Origin: JAJTFW01 sp964534995
Lineage (GTDB): Bacteria; Bacteroidota; Bacteroidia; AKYH767-A; OLB10
Assembly (NCBI GenBank): GCA_964534995.1
Contig: CAZHSC010000120.1
Location: 1 to 7,178, forward strand
Direction: 5' to 3'
DNA: 7,178 nt
Shown here piece after piece: positions 1 to 6,710 of this stretch. How positions within the stretch are numbered: position 1 is the first letter of the stretch; each line of letters starts with the position of its first letter. A program made the translations under genes and the position numbers. Under the pieces are notes generated by a model that did no database searches, was not told where the DNA came from, and worked only from the letters and a program-made list of their open reading frames with translations.

Positions 1-280
1 GTTCCACCAATACCTTTGCATGTGCAAAAAACCTACGCAGTCCGGCAGCGATGATTTCATTCCTTTCGGAACTGGAGCAACCTGCACCAAAGAACTTAAC
101 AGATGAAATCTTATCCCGTAAATCAAGCAGGGAAGGAGAATTCATCAGATTCTCAAACACCATTTCCGTGGAATGAAAAAAAGGATTAAATCCCATAGTA
201 TGAAAAGGGCCACCCACTCCGCTCCCGTCATATGTGAGCCAGTCTGCCTTTGTAGAACCTGAATCAGCTACGAGCAACAT
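1..280 (-). CDS. BadF/BadG-type N-acetylglucosamine kinase-like protein, N-terminal part
   Basis: The reverse strand reads from ATG at 280 to the window edge, giving 93 codons of an open protein that begins MLLVADSGSTKADW. The DSGSTK stretch (residues 6-11) is the phosphate-1 loop of the ASKHA (actin/hexokinase/Hsp70) fold, and FGAGCSS at residues 64-70 is typical of the BadF/BadG/BcrA/BcrD ATPase family that contains NagK-like N-acetylglucosamine kinases. Family members are usually near 280-300 residues, so about a third is present and the C-terminal half, with the adenosine motif, is missing. The expected role is ATP-dependent phosphorylation of an amino sugar in the cytoplasm, for example in cell-wall recycling; the substrate is inferred from family resemblance only. 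The start is supported by the match of the first residues to the family and by a promoter-like sequence 18 bases upstream. It is divergent from the permease gene. Confidence 0.85.
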   Translation of the reverse strand, partial: MLLVADSGSTKADWLTYDGSGVGGPFHTMGFNPFFHSTEMVFENLMNSPSLLDLRDKISSVKFFGAGCSSSERNEIIAAGLRRFFAHAKVLVE

Positions 281-298
281 AATATATTTGTTTTGGTA

Positions 299-329
299 CA
301 AGGATAAGACATTATACATATAAAACAAA
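299..329 (-). promoter_or_regulatory. Bacteroidota-type promoter for the kinase gene
   Basis: On the minus strand TTTG (326-329) is followed by exactly 19 bases and then TATCCTTG (299-306), which matches the Bacteroidota -7 consensus TAnnTTTG at all but one fixed position. The spacing fits the known -33/-7 geometry. The box ends 18 bases before the ATG at 280, implying a very short leader. Assignment is by pattern only. Confidence 0.55.
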
Positions 330-408
330 ATTCTTCTTTTGAGGCGGATAAAAGAGATAAGGGCAAGGAGAACAGGAGGCCGATAACCGAATTCATTATC
401 TTCGGTAC

Positions 409-1794
409 ATGAAACTGATTCCGCAACGTGGACTTGAACGATGGCTGGGATTATTTCACAGCACGGTGATCAACATGATTGATATGGTTGGCATCGGTCC
501 TTTTGTAGTACTCCCCCTTGTGATTTCTTACATTGGCGGTCCTCAATTTTTAATGGCCTGGATAGCGGGTGCTGCTTTGTCCTTTACAGATGCCATGATC
601 TGGTCGGAACTGGGAGCGGCCTATCCTGATGCCGGGGGTAGTTTCCACTTTTTAAGAAAGGCATATGGCGAGCGTACCTGGGGCCGTCTGTTTTCATTTC
701 TCTATACCTGGCAAACGCTCATTCAGGCTCCGCTCGTTATTGCCAGCGGTGCTATAGGATTTGCGCAATATGCCGGATACCTTACTCCTCTGGATGAAAT
801 CAGCCGTAAAATGCTGTCAGGATTTGTTGTGATTGCACTAACGGCATTACTGTACCGAAAAATTGGTACTATTGGAAAAATAAGCGCCTTTTTATGGATA
901 GGAGTTATTTTCACGCTGGCCTGGATTATATGGGGCGGAATCAGCCATGGCGATATGACAGCGCCGGTCAGCGAAATGCTGTCAGCGACGGACCTGTCAT
1001 TGCTACTCAACGCCGGTTTTGGAGCCGCTATGATAAAAACCATTTATTCTTATCTGGGTTATTATAATGTCTGCCATCTGGGCAGTGAAATTAAAAACCC
1101 TGGTAAAAACATTCCAAGAAGCATGTTTTTATCGGTTGCAGGAATAACGGTACTTTATTTCTTATTAAACGTCAGTGTCACTTCCGTAATTCCCTGGGAA
1201 GAGGCCCAACATTCAGAATTTATAGTAAGCACATTCATTGAAAAAGTATATGGGCCACAGGCAGCGGTTGTTGCCACCTGCATGGTACTATGGGTGGCCT
1301 TTGCCAGCTTATTTGCCGTGATGCTTGGATATTCAAGGGTACCCTATGCAGCTGCCAGGGAGGGAGAATTCTTTCAGGTGTTCTCGAAGGTTCATCCCAC
1401 ACGGCACTTTCCGCATATCAGTTTACTGGGACTTGGAATCGCCGCGTTTATCTTCAGCCTGCTTTTTAAATTATCGGAGGTCATCACTGCCATACTGGCT
1501 ATGCGCATCCTTATTCAATTTGCGGGTCAGGCCATTGGGGTCACCCTACTGCGAAGAAGAAACGGCAGCAGCCATCTCCCATACAAAATGCCGCTCTATC
1601 CATTGCCGGTTATCCTGGCTACCGGAATATGGTTATGGATTTTCTATTCAACCGGAAGGGCATTCATGCTGGCCGGGCTGCTGGTAATTGCCACAGGAAT
1701 CATCGCTTTCCTTGTCAAAGCCAGGGTTGAAATGCACTGGCCTTTCAGGTTCACTATGCGGGAAGATTCGAGGCAGAAAAAAGCAGGCCTGTAA
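409..1794 (+). CDS. APC-superfamily amino acid permease
   Basis: A 461-residue integral membrane protein with about 12 hydrophobic segments, the usual size and topology for amino acid-polyamine-organocation transporters of the inner membrane. Diagnostic motifs are GIGPF in the first helix (residues 28-32, the unwound substrate-binding part), ELGAAYPDAGGSFHFL (67-82) after helix 2, GSEIKNPGKNIPRS (225-238) after helix 6, and SRVPYAAAREGEFF (309-322) after helix 8. It should be a secondary transporter for amino acids or related amines; the substrate cannot be read from sequence. The C-terminal tail (about 440-461) is charged and cytosolic. The ATG at 409 is the first ATG after an in-frame stop at 358. 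An AGGAGG at 374-379 lies about 30 bases upstream, too far to serve this start by normal spacing. No good promoter was seen. The gene converges on the coiled-coil gene with a 15-base gap and no visible terminator. Confidence 0.93.
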   Translation: MKLIPQRGLERWLGLFHSTVINMIDMVGIGPFVVLPLVISYIGGPQFLMAWIAGAALSFTDAMIWSELGAAYPDAGGSFHFLRKAYGERTWGRLFSFLYTWQTLIQAPLVIASGAIGFAQYAGYLTPLDEISRKMLSGFVVIALTALLYRKIGTIGKISAFLWIGVIFTLAWIIWGGISHGDMTAPVSEMLSATDLSLLLNAGFGAAMIKTIYSYLGYYNVCHLGSEIKNPGKNIPRSMFLSVAGITVLYFLLNVSVTSVIPWEEAQHSEFIVSTFIEKVYGPQAAVVATCMVLWVAFASLFAVMLGYSRVPYAAAREGEFFQVFSKVHPTRHFPHISLLGLGIAAFIFSLLFKLSEVITAILAMRILIQFAGQAIGVTLLRRRNGSSHLPYKMPLYPLPVILATGIWLWIFYSTGRAFMLAGLLVIATGIIAFLVKARVEMHWPFRFTMREDSRQKKAGL

Positions 1795-1809
1795 GAGAAC
1801 GATGGAGTG

Positions 1810-3855
1810 CTATTTAGACAGCGATTTCCGGTGCGCATCCATTTCCATGTTGTATGTATTTTCCGTTATACTCTGGCTATTCTTAAAAAAGAACACACCC
1901 CCATAGCTATAGGTTACCTTCAGATAAGTAGCCTGTACCGCTTTGGATTTAACAACGGAACGAAGAATGGTTCGGTTTGATTCACTGATCGTATCCACCG
2001 CAATCCCCTCAGCCATGAATTGTTTATCGAAATCAAATTTATAGGCACTTATATCCGTTGCACCTTTCTTTACAGGAGCAGTGTTTTGAGGGTTAGACAA
2101 TGCCTTTTTCTGCGCTTCTATTTCGGCAAGGCGTTTTCTTTCACTTTCTTCCTCCTGCTTTTTACGCATTTCTGCGGCCAGACGTGCCGCTTCCTCCTCT
2201 TGCTTCAGACGCACCTGCTCCAATGAATCTTTCTGTATTTTGATACGTGCTTCACGCTGCAACTCCAGTTGCCTTGCTTTTTCCTTCATATCTGCAATAG
2301 AATCCTGCCTGAACTTTTCTCTTTGCGTAGCAATAGAATCCCTGACAAACTTTTCCCTTTCTACACGTGCTATTTCCTCCTGTCTGGCTTTTTCTTTAGC
2401 GGCTTCCAATGCCTCCTGCCTTGCCTTTTCCTCTGCTTTCGCGATGGCTTCTTTCTCTGCTTTTTCACGTGCAAGTCGTTCAAGTTCTTCCTGTCGCTGT
2501 TTCTCCTTTACGATGGCCAAAGAGTCCGCCACAGCTTTCTCACGGGCTTTTCTTGCAAGTTCCTCAATCCTTGCCTTTTCTTTCACTTCCGCCAGCGAAT
2601 CCGAGACCGCCTTTTCACGCGCAATACGGGCAATTTCGGCAAGCCTTGCCTGCTCCTTGGCAGTGGCAATTGAATCCTGCCGGGCTTTTTCACGTGCAAG
2701 GGCTTCCAGCCTTTCTTTTTCCTTAGCTGCTGCCAGCGCTTCCAGCCTGATTTTTTCATTTACCCTGGCTATAGAATCCTGCACCGCTTTTTCACGTGCA
2801 ATGCGTGCCAGTTCTTCCTGCCGGTTCTTTTCCTTCACGATCGCCAGTGAATCAGCTATTGCCTTTTCACGTGCCTGACGCGCAATATCGGCCAGTCTTG
2901 CCTGTTCCCTGGCATTGGCTATAGAATCGGCTTTGGCCTTATCCATAGCAAGTTTTTCCAGCCTTTCCTTTTCTTTCACGGCCATCAAAGAGTCCTGCCG
3001 TTGTTTTTCCAGCACACGCGCGATAGAGTCCTGTGTAGCTTTCAAACGTGCATTGGCGGCAACTTCCGCTGCAATCCGGGCTTTTTCGGCTGCTACAATA
3101 CTGTCTTGTTTGGCTTTTTCAATTTTAGCCATCAAAGCTGCTTCCGCCCTCTGCTTTTCCTTTTCCTTTGCTATAGAATCTTCACGAATTTTCTCTTCCT
3201 GAGCGCGTGCCAGCGCTTCCAGGCGCTGTTTTTCCTTTTCCTTTGCCAGAGAATCCTGCCGGGCCTTTTCAGCGGCCAACTGTAATTTACGCGCCGCGGC
3301 GATAGAATCCTGCGCAGCCTTTTCCATCGCCAGTTTTTTAGCCGCTTCCTGTTTGGCAACTTCCACCGCCATCTTTTGCTTTACCGCTTCCATTTCAACT
3401 TTTCTTGACTTTGAATATTCAGGATCATAGTCGAAATCCTCATACACGTCACTGTAAGAAAGTTTTGCAACGGGCGGGGCCGCTTCTTTGGGTGGTTCCT
3501 GTCCTTCGGGAGCTTTGAAAAGATCTATTTTAAACTTGAAACTGAAAATCTGACTATTGAGCTGTTCCGGTACTTTGGTATCGATAATCACCGACTTTGT
3601 AATACTGCCATTTTTAGAAAAAACAACTGAATAAGAATGACCCAGGTCCAGGTTAAAAATAAATTTACCACCTGCTGATGTGAGCAGGTTATCGGACACC
3701 TCACTTCCTTTCATAATTTTAATTTCAGCACCTTCCAGTCCTTTACCATCCTGCTGAACATTACCTATCAGCTCAAGATAGCCATTTTGCTGAGCCAGCG
3801 CAGGGCCGGCAAAAAGCAAGGTAAAGAGGCTGATAATACATAATTTAAATCGCAT
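1810..3855 (-). CDS. Secreted long coiled-coil protein with N-terminal regulatory-like beta domain
   Basis: Predicted at 681 residues from ATG 3855; a TTG at 3864 in the same frame would add three residues (MKK), but ATG is preferred. Residues 1-21 form a signal peptide ending ALA before QQ, so the protein is exported. Residues 22-115 look like a carboxypeptidase-regulatory/transthyretin-like beta domain (GNVQQDGKGLEGAEIKI, then TSAGGKFIF). A Pro- and acid-rich linker follows (about 115-150). Residues about 152-580 are an almost unbroken Ala/Glu/Lys/Arg/Gln-rich helix with no proline or glycine, in which a D-S-[IL] motif recurs, mostly every 25 residues. A separate C-terminal segment of about 85 residues (from GATDISAYKFDFD) is partly hydrophobic and beta-like (YLKVTYSYGGVFFF); I do not recognise it. 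No lipobox, OmpA-like peptidoglycan motif or type IX sorting domain was seen. A role as an envelope spacer or scaffold is inference. It lies 69 bases downstream of the HMG-CoA lyase gene; a weak TATATTCG at 3887-3894 could be its own -7 box, but no -33 partner is visible. Confidence 0.85.
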   Translation of the reverse strand: MRFKLCIISLFTLLFAGPALAQQNGYLELIGNVQQDGKGLEGAEIKIMKGSEVSDNLLTSAGGKFIFNLDLGHSYSVVFSKNGSITKSVIIDTKVPEQLNSQIFSFKFKIDLFKAPEGQEPPKEAAPPVAKLSYSDVYEDFDYDPEYSKSRKVEMEAVKQKMAVEVAKQEAAKKLAMEKAAQDSIAAARKLQLAAEKARQDSLAKEKEKQRLEALARAQEEKIREDSIAKEKEKQRAEAALMAKIEKAKQDSIVAAEKARIAAEVAANARLKATQDSIARVLEKQRQDSLMAVKEKERLEKLAMDKAKADSIANAREQARLADIARQAREKAIADSLAIVKEKNRQEELARIAREKAVQDSIARVNEKIRLEALAAAKEKERLEALAREKARQDSIATAKEQARLAEIARIAREKAVSDSLAEVKEKARIEELARKAREKAVADSLAIVKEKQRQEELERLAREKAEKEAIAKAEEKARQEALEAAKEKARQEEIARVEREKFVRDSIATQREKFRQDSIADMKEKARQLELQREARIKIQKDSLEQVRLKQEEEAARLAAEMRKKQEEESERKRLAEIEAQKKALSNPQNTAPVKKGATDISAYKFDFDKQFMAEGIAVDTISESNRTILRSVVKSKAVQATYLKVTYSYGGVFFFKNSQSITENTYNMEMDAHRKSLSK
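2224..3309 (-). repeat. Degenerate 75-bp (25-residue) tandem repeats encoding the coiled coil
   Basis: Within the coiled-coil gene the D-S-[IL] motif occurs 15 times, at residues 183, 201, 226, 251, 276, 288, 310, 335, 360, 394, 419, 444, 506, 518 and 543 (ATG 3855 numbering). The commonest spacing is 25 residues, with insertions of 12, 18, 22 and 34. The most regular units lie around 2461-2880, where blocks of the form A-R-x-A-R-E-K-A-V-x-D-S-L-A-x-V-K-E-K follow one another. The DNA of these units is recognisably similar, with TTTTCACGTGC or close variants recurring on the plus strand, but the copies have diverged. Confidence 0.8.
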
Positions 3856-3924
3856 TTTCTTCAATCTTATTGCTATTAATTTGTTACGAATATACGGATA
3901 GGGAAGATAACGCAGTATTGGATT

Positions 3925-4791
3925 TTATGTTGCCAGGGGTTCTGTAAATACCAGTGCGGCTTCAGACAGCGCCGTTTGAAATTTCTGCCGGTCAATTTCC
4001 GTTTTCACCTTCTTTTCATTCAGGAAATCCAGCAGATTTTCTGTTGCCAGGTTGCCAACCAGTTCATCTTTTGCCATGGGGCATCCGCCATAACCTTTCA
4101 TTGCACTGTCAAACCTTCTGCAACCACTTTCCCAGGCAGCCGACAGTTTTTCCTTCCAGTTTCCGGGTGTGCAATGCAGATGGGCTCCGAAGTTCACACT
4201 TGGAAAAGCGGGAATTACCGCATCAAAAATATGTTTGATATCCTCCTTATTTGCCACTCCAACTGTATCCGACATGGCTATTGTTTCTACCCCCATCGAA
4301 GCAATTTTCTCTACCCATGACAGGGCAATATCCGCGCTCCAATCATCCCCGTAAGGATTTCCGAAGGCCATACTGATATATACCACTAACTTTTTACGGT
4401 GATTTTCGCAGAGGGACTGTAAAAATTCAACCGTTGCCAGCGATTCGCTGATGCTGCTGTTTGTATTTCTCTGCTGAAAAGTTTCAGAAATAGAAAAAGG
4501 GAAACCCAGGAAATTGATCCTCTCAAAGCCCGATGCCTCCTCCCCTCCCCTTTTGTTTGCAACAATAGCCAGAAGGGCGGTTTTGCTGTCAGGATGCAAA
4601 CGCTTCAACACTTCCACGGTATCTTTTAACTGCGGGATAGCTCTGGCAGAAACAAAACTTCCGAAATCCAGTATATCAAAACCTACAGAAAGCAAGGTAT
4701 TCAAATAATGTACTTTCTGTTCGGCAGGAATGAACCAGGACAGCCCCTGCATAGCATCCCTCGGACATTCCACCCATTCCACTTTTTCCAT
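3925..4791 (-). CDS. mvaB: Hydroxymethylglutaryl-CoA lyase
   Basis: A 288-residue TIM-barrel enzyme of the HMG-CoA lyase family (DRE-TIM superfamily), which cleaves 3-hydroxy-3-methylglutaryl-CoA to acetyl-CoA and acetoacetate, the last step of leucine breakdown, in the cytoplasm. Visible signatures are PRDAMQG (residues 10-16, with the catalytic Arg11-Asp12 pair), SFVSARAIPQLKD (45-57), ISETFQQRNTNSSISES (101-117), SDTVGVAN (174-181), the metal-binding H-x-H at His204 and His206 (GAHLHCTPGN), and GGCPMAKDELVGNLATE (235-251), which holds the catalytic-loop Cys237 and Asn247. The pattern is that of Bacteroidota orthologues. Where the human enzyme has Glu72 this one has Asp42, which from memory is usual in this lineage. 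The ATG at 4791 gives the family N-terminus. A terminator hairpin sits only 9 bases upstream and no separate promoter is visible, so expression may depend on readthrough. Confidence 0.93.
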   Translation of the reverse strand: MEKVEWVECPRDAMQGLSWFIPAEQKVHYLNTLLSVGFDILDFGSFVSARAIPQLKDTVEVLKRLHPDSKTALLAIVANKRGGEEASGFERINFLGFPFSISETFQQRNTNSSISESLATVEFLQSLCENHRKKLVVYISMAFGNPYGDDWSADIALSWVEKIASMGVETIAMSDTVGVANKEDIKHIFDAVIPAFPSVNFGAHLHCTPGNWKEKLSAAWESGCRRFDSAMKGYGGCPMAKDELVGNLATENLLDFLNEKKVKTEIDRQKFQTALSEAALVFTEPLAT

Positions 4792-4800
4792 ACTTCCAGA

Positions 4801-4830
4801 ATAAAAGAACCCGCTTTTAACAGCGGGCTC
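4801..4830 (-). terminator. Rho-independent terminator after the DUF4920-like gene
   Basis: On the minus strand GAGCCCGCT (4822-4830) pairs with AGCGGGTTC (4807-4815) around a 6-base loop, giving a 9-bp GC-rich stem with one G-U pair, followed directly by TTTTAT (4801-4806). The orientation and T-run fit termination of the lipoprotein gene that ends at 4850. On the plus strand the stem has a mismatch and lacks a comparable T-run. Confidence 0.85.
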
Positions 4831-4849
4831 CGGGTAATATCTGCGTTGA

Positions 4850-5359
4850 CTATTTAATGATTACACCTTCGGCTTCGAAAGCAAGTTCCACTTCAGGTTC
4901 AGTTATTTTCTCTATTTCTTCCTTTGACTTTCCCGCATCTTCAGCATAGTGGCGCAAATCTTCCACCGCGGTAGTGTCCATAAAAGCATGTCCCAACATA
5001 ATGGCTGTTTTTCCTGCGCAATCCTTGGGAACAAAGAAACCGTAATCCTTAAATGTCACCCGCATGGAACTTCCATCGCCTTTATCAATCTGCATCCAAC
5101 AGCCTTTTGCCTGGCAGGCTTCAGTGACTTTTCCTTCCACTTTAATACCGGTAATATCCGTATTCCCCGCTTTAACCATCGCCAACAAAGAGTCCATTGA
5201 AATCGCTCCTGATTCGTCCATTTGAGCACCAAACTGACCCGTTTTAGCATTGACGGTATCTACTGCGGTTTCAGCATTTTCATGGCCTTCATGGCCGCCT
5301 TTCTGGCCACAAGAAGCCATTGCCAGGATGATTACACTCAGGTATATTAATTTCTTCAT
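4850..5359 (-). CDS. DUF4920-like lipoprotein
   Basis: A 169-residue protein starting MKKLIYLSVI with a lipoprotein signal peptide ending MASC, so Cys17 is the likely lipidated residue and the mature protein is membrane anchored. A short flexible, His-containing linker follows (GGHEGHEN, 21-28). Residues about 68-168 match my recollection of the DUF4920 family: EGKVTEACQAKGCWMQI (75-91), MRVTFKDYGFFVPKDCAGK (99-117), then MLGHAF. Cys82, Cys87 and Cys114 with nearby His could bind metal or form a disulfide, but no function is established for the family that I know of. The frame stays open upstream to 5440, but that extension would remove the signal peptide from the N-terminus and cross the promoter, so 5359 is chosen. 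It has its own promoter and a strong terminator. Confidence 0.85.
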   Translation of the reverse strand: MKKLIYLSVIILAMASCGQKGGHEGHENAETAVDTVNAKTGQFGAQMDESGAISMDSLLAMVKAGNTDITGIKVEGKVTEACQAKGCWMQIDKGDGSSMRVTFKDYGFFVPKDCAGKTAIMLGHAFMDTTAVEDLRHYAEDAGKSKEEIEKITEPEVELAFEAEGVIIK

Positions 5360-5376
5360 GTTTTTTTGCTTTCCTG

Positions 5377-5411
5377 CAAAATTAGGAAAGGAGAAAGAAT
5401 TTGGAAACAAA
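5377..5411 (-). promoter_or_regulatory. Bacteroidota-type promoter for the DUF4920-like gene
   Basis: On the minus strand TAATTTTG (5377-5384) is a perfect match to the -7 consensus TAnnTTTG, with TTTG (5408-5411) 23 bases upstream as the -33 element, at the long end of the accepted spacing. The box ends 17 bases before the ATG at 5359, which supports that start over the longer open frame. Confidence 0.6.
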
Positions 5412-5608
5412 TGCAAACGGCATTTACCAACATAATCCAAAATAACTCAGGGCTAAGCTGATTGTACAGAACGACGCTCTGTAAACAGATGTTTTTACTG
5501 CCAGAGCCGCCAATCCCACCTCCATAAACTTATTAACATGCTAACATTTCAAGATATAAAGGCCTGAAATAGTTTACATCGCGGTCCAATTATTTTACCT
5601 GTATCCGC
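5412..5608. other. Intergenic gap without a supported gene
   Basis: This stretch lies between the lipoprotein promoter and the pyrD stop. It holds a small minus-strand hairpin (TACAGAG and TTCTGTA arms around 5463-5481) without a following T-run, and a 33-codon minus-strand open frame (5424-5525) with no recognisable product. No terminator for pyrD was seen. Confidence 0.5.
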
Positions 5609-6631
5609 CTACGGCTTACCGATTCCCTCCAATATTCTCTTAACCATGGCAGGGCCTTCATAAATAAAACCCGTGTATACCTGCAAAAGGTCTGCACCGG
5701 CTTCCAGTTTTTCACGCGCGTCGTCAGTGGAAAAAATACCACCCACCCCAATGATCACCATATCTTTTCCCGCCTTTTCGCGCAAATAGCGAATTACTTC
5801 CGTACTTCTTTCCCGTACAGGCATGCCACTCAATCCACCACCCTGTTCCTGTAAAACCCGGTCACTTTTCAATCCTTCGCGCGATACGGTGGTGTTGGTC
5901 GCAACAATTCCCTGTATTCCTGTTTCTTTTACTATTTCTACGATTTCATTCAATTGGGAATCACTCAGGTCAGGGGCAATCTTTAAAAGTACGGGTTTAG
6001 GATTTGAAACATCATTTAACTGCATCAGACGTTTCAGCAAAGCTGTAAGCGGTTCTTTATCCTGGAGTTCACGAAGGCCGGGGGTATTGGGGGAACTCAC
6101 ATTCACGACGAAATAATCAACATATGGAAAAAGTTTTCTGAAACATACCTCGTAATCCGCCACAGCCGACTCATTGGCAGTAATTTTATTCTTACCAATG
6201 TTTCCACCAATAATTAAATCAGCGGGTCTCTTTTTCAAACATTCCACCATTTTATCTACCCCATCGTTATTGAAACCCATCCTGTTGATCAAACCCCTGT
6301 CCAGGGGCAAACGGAACATCCTGGGTTTATCATTACCGGGCTGAGGCAAAGGAGTAACTGTGCCGACTTCAATAAATCCAAAACCGAAAGCTGAAAGTTC
6401 CCGAAACATTCCTGCATTCTTATCAAATCCGGCGGCAAGTCCCACGGGATTTGGAAAGCGGATACCCATCCTATTTCGCGAGAGCCCCGGTTGATTTATG
6501 CAAAAACATTTTTTTACAACATATTCAACGCCAGGTATTATAAATAAAATTTTCAATAAGCTTATCGTTACTTTGTGCGCCGTTTCAGGATTTAACAAAA
6601 ACAATAAGGGCCGGATTATACTTTTATACAT
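5609..6631 (-). CDS. pyrD: Dihydroorotate dehydrogenase (quinone), class 2
   Basis: A 340-residue FMN enzyme that oxidises dihydroorotate to orotate in de novo pyrimidine synthesis, passing electrons to the membrane quinone. Length and N-terminus (MYKSIIRPLLFLLNPETAHK) are those of class 2 enzymes, whose first about 40 residues form the amphipathic membrane-associated helices. Motifs seen are GLAAGFDKN (64-72, FMN site), EVGTVTPLPQPGN (88-100), NRMGFNNDG (116-124), NVSSPNTPGLR (177-187, with the catalytic base Ser180, equivalent to E. coli Ser175), KIAPDLSD (217-224), ATNTT (244-248), GVGGI (295-299) and VYTGFIYEGP (318-327). All key positions are intact. The gene is monocistronic as far as can be seen. 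It diverges from the dtxR-like gene over 98 bases; no convincing -33/-7 pair for pyrD was found there, only a one-mismatch TATTCTTG (6637-6644) that sits unusually close to the ATG. Confidence 0.97.
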   Translation of the reverse strand: MYKSIIRPLLFLLNPETAHKVTISLLKILFIIPGVEYVVKKCFCINQPGLSRNRMGIRFPNPVGLAAGFDKNAGMFRELSAFGFGFIEVGTVTPLPQPGNDKPRMFRLPLDRGLINRMGFNNDGVDKMVECLKKRPADLIIGGNIGKNKITANESAVADYEVCFRKLFPYVDYFVVNVSSPNTPGLRELQDKEPLTALLKRLMQLNDVSNPKPVLLKIAPDLSDSQLNEIVEIVKETGIQGIVATNTTVSREGLKSDRVLQEQGGGLSGMPVRERSTEVIRYLREKAGKDMVIIGVGGIFSTDDAREKLEAGADLLQVYTGFIYEGPAMVKRILEGIGKP

Positions 6632-6676
6632 CGCTGCAAGAATATAAAAATTTATAATTATACGACTTTAAATAAT

Positions 6677-6696
6677 ATTTTAGATTAGTCTAAAAT
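6677..6696. promoter_or_regulatory. Putative DtxR-type operator palindrome
   Basis: ATTTTAGATTAGTCTAAAAT is a 20-base inverted repeat in which 9 of the 10 base pairs match. Its core AGATTAGTCTAA agrees at 10 of 12 positions with the AGGTTAGGCTAA core of the classical DtxR box. It ends 6 bases before the -7 box of the dtxR-like gene, so it covers the place where the -33 element should be. A bound repressor would block polymerase; autoregulation is inferred. It also lies about 45 bases upstream of the pyrD start. Confidence 0.65.
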
Positions 6697-6702
6697 TAAT
6701 AC

Positions 6703-6710
6703 TATATTTG
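6703..6710 (+). promoter_or_regulatory. -7 promoter element of the dtxR-like gene
   Basis: TATATTTG matches the Bacteroidota -7 consensus TAnnTTTG at every fixed position and ends 19 bases before the ATG at 6730. No TTG is present 19-23 bases upstream; that space is occupied by the operator palindrome. Confidence 0.6.

Noticed and set aside
283..290. TATATTTG on the plus strand as a promoter for the permease
   Set aside because: It matches the -7 consensus, but the nearest TTTG is 30 bases upstream, too far, and the permease start is more than 110 bases away.
723..1043. Minus-strand 106-codon open frame inside the permease gene
   Set aside because: It lies wholly inside a well-supported membrane protein gene and shows no family motif.
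2240..2878. Long plus-strand open frame of 212 codons opposite the coiled-coil gene
   Set aside because: It is a Ser/Ala/Phe-rich mirror of the repeat-coding strand; its length follows from biased codons (Ala, Glu, Lys, Arg) on the minus strand, and it has no initiation signal or recognisable domain.
5360..5440. N-terminal extension of the DUF4920-like protein to a start at 5440
   Set aside because: It would bury the lipoprotein signal peptide 27 residues inside the protein and place the -7/-33 promoter elements within the coding sequence.
5463..5481. Small hairpin as a pyrD terminator
   Set aside because: The minus-strand stem is 7 bp with a G-U pair and is not followed by a T-run; the plus-strand version has a mismatch and no gene to terminate.
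5424..5525. 33-codon minus-strand open frame (MEVGLAALAVK...) in the gap downstream of pyrD
   Set aside because: No ribosome-binding or promoter signal, no recognisable product, and a length expected by chance; it also overlaps the upstream part of the lipoprotein promoter region.
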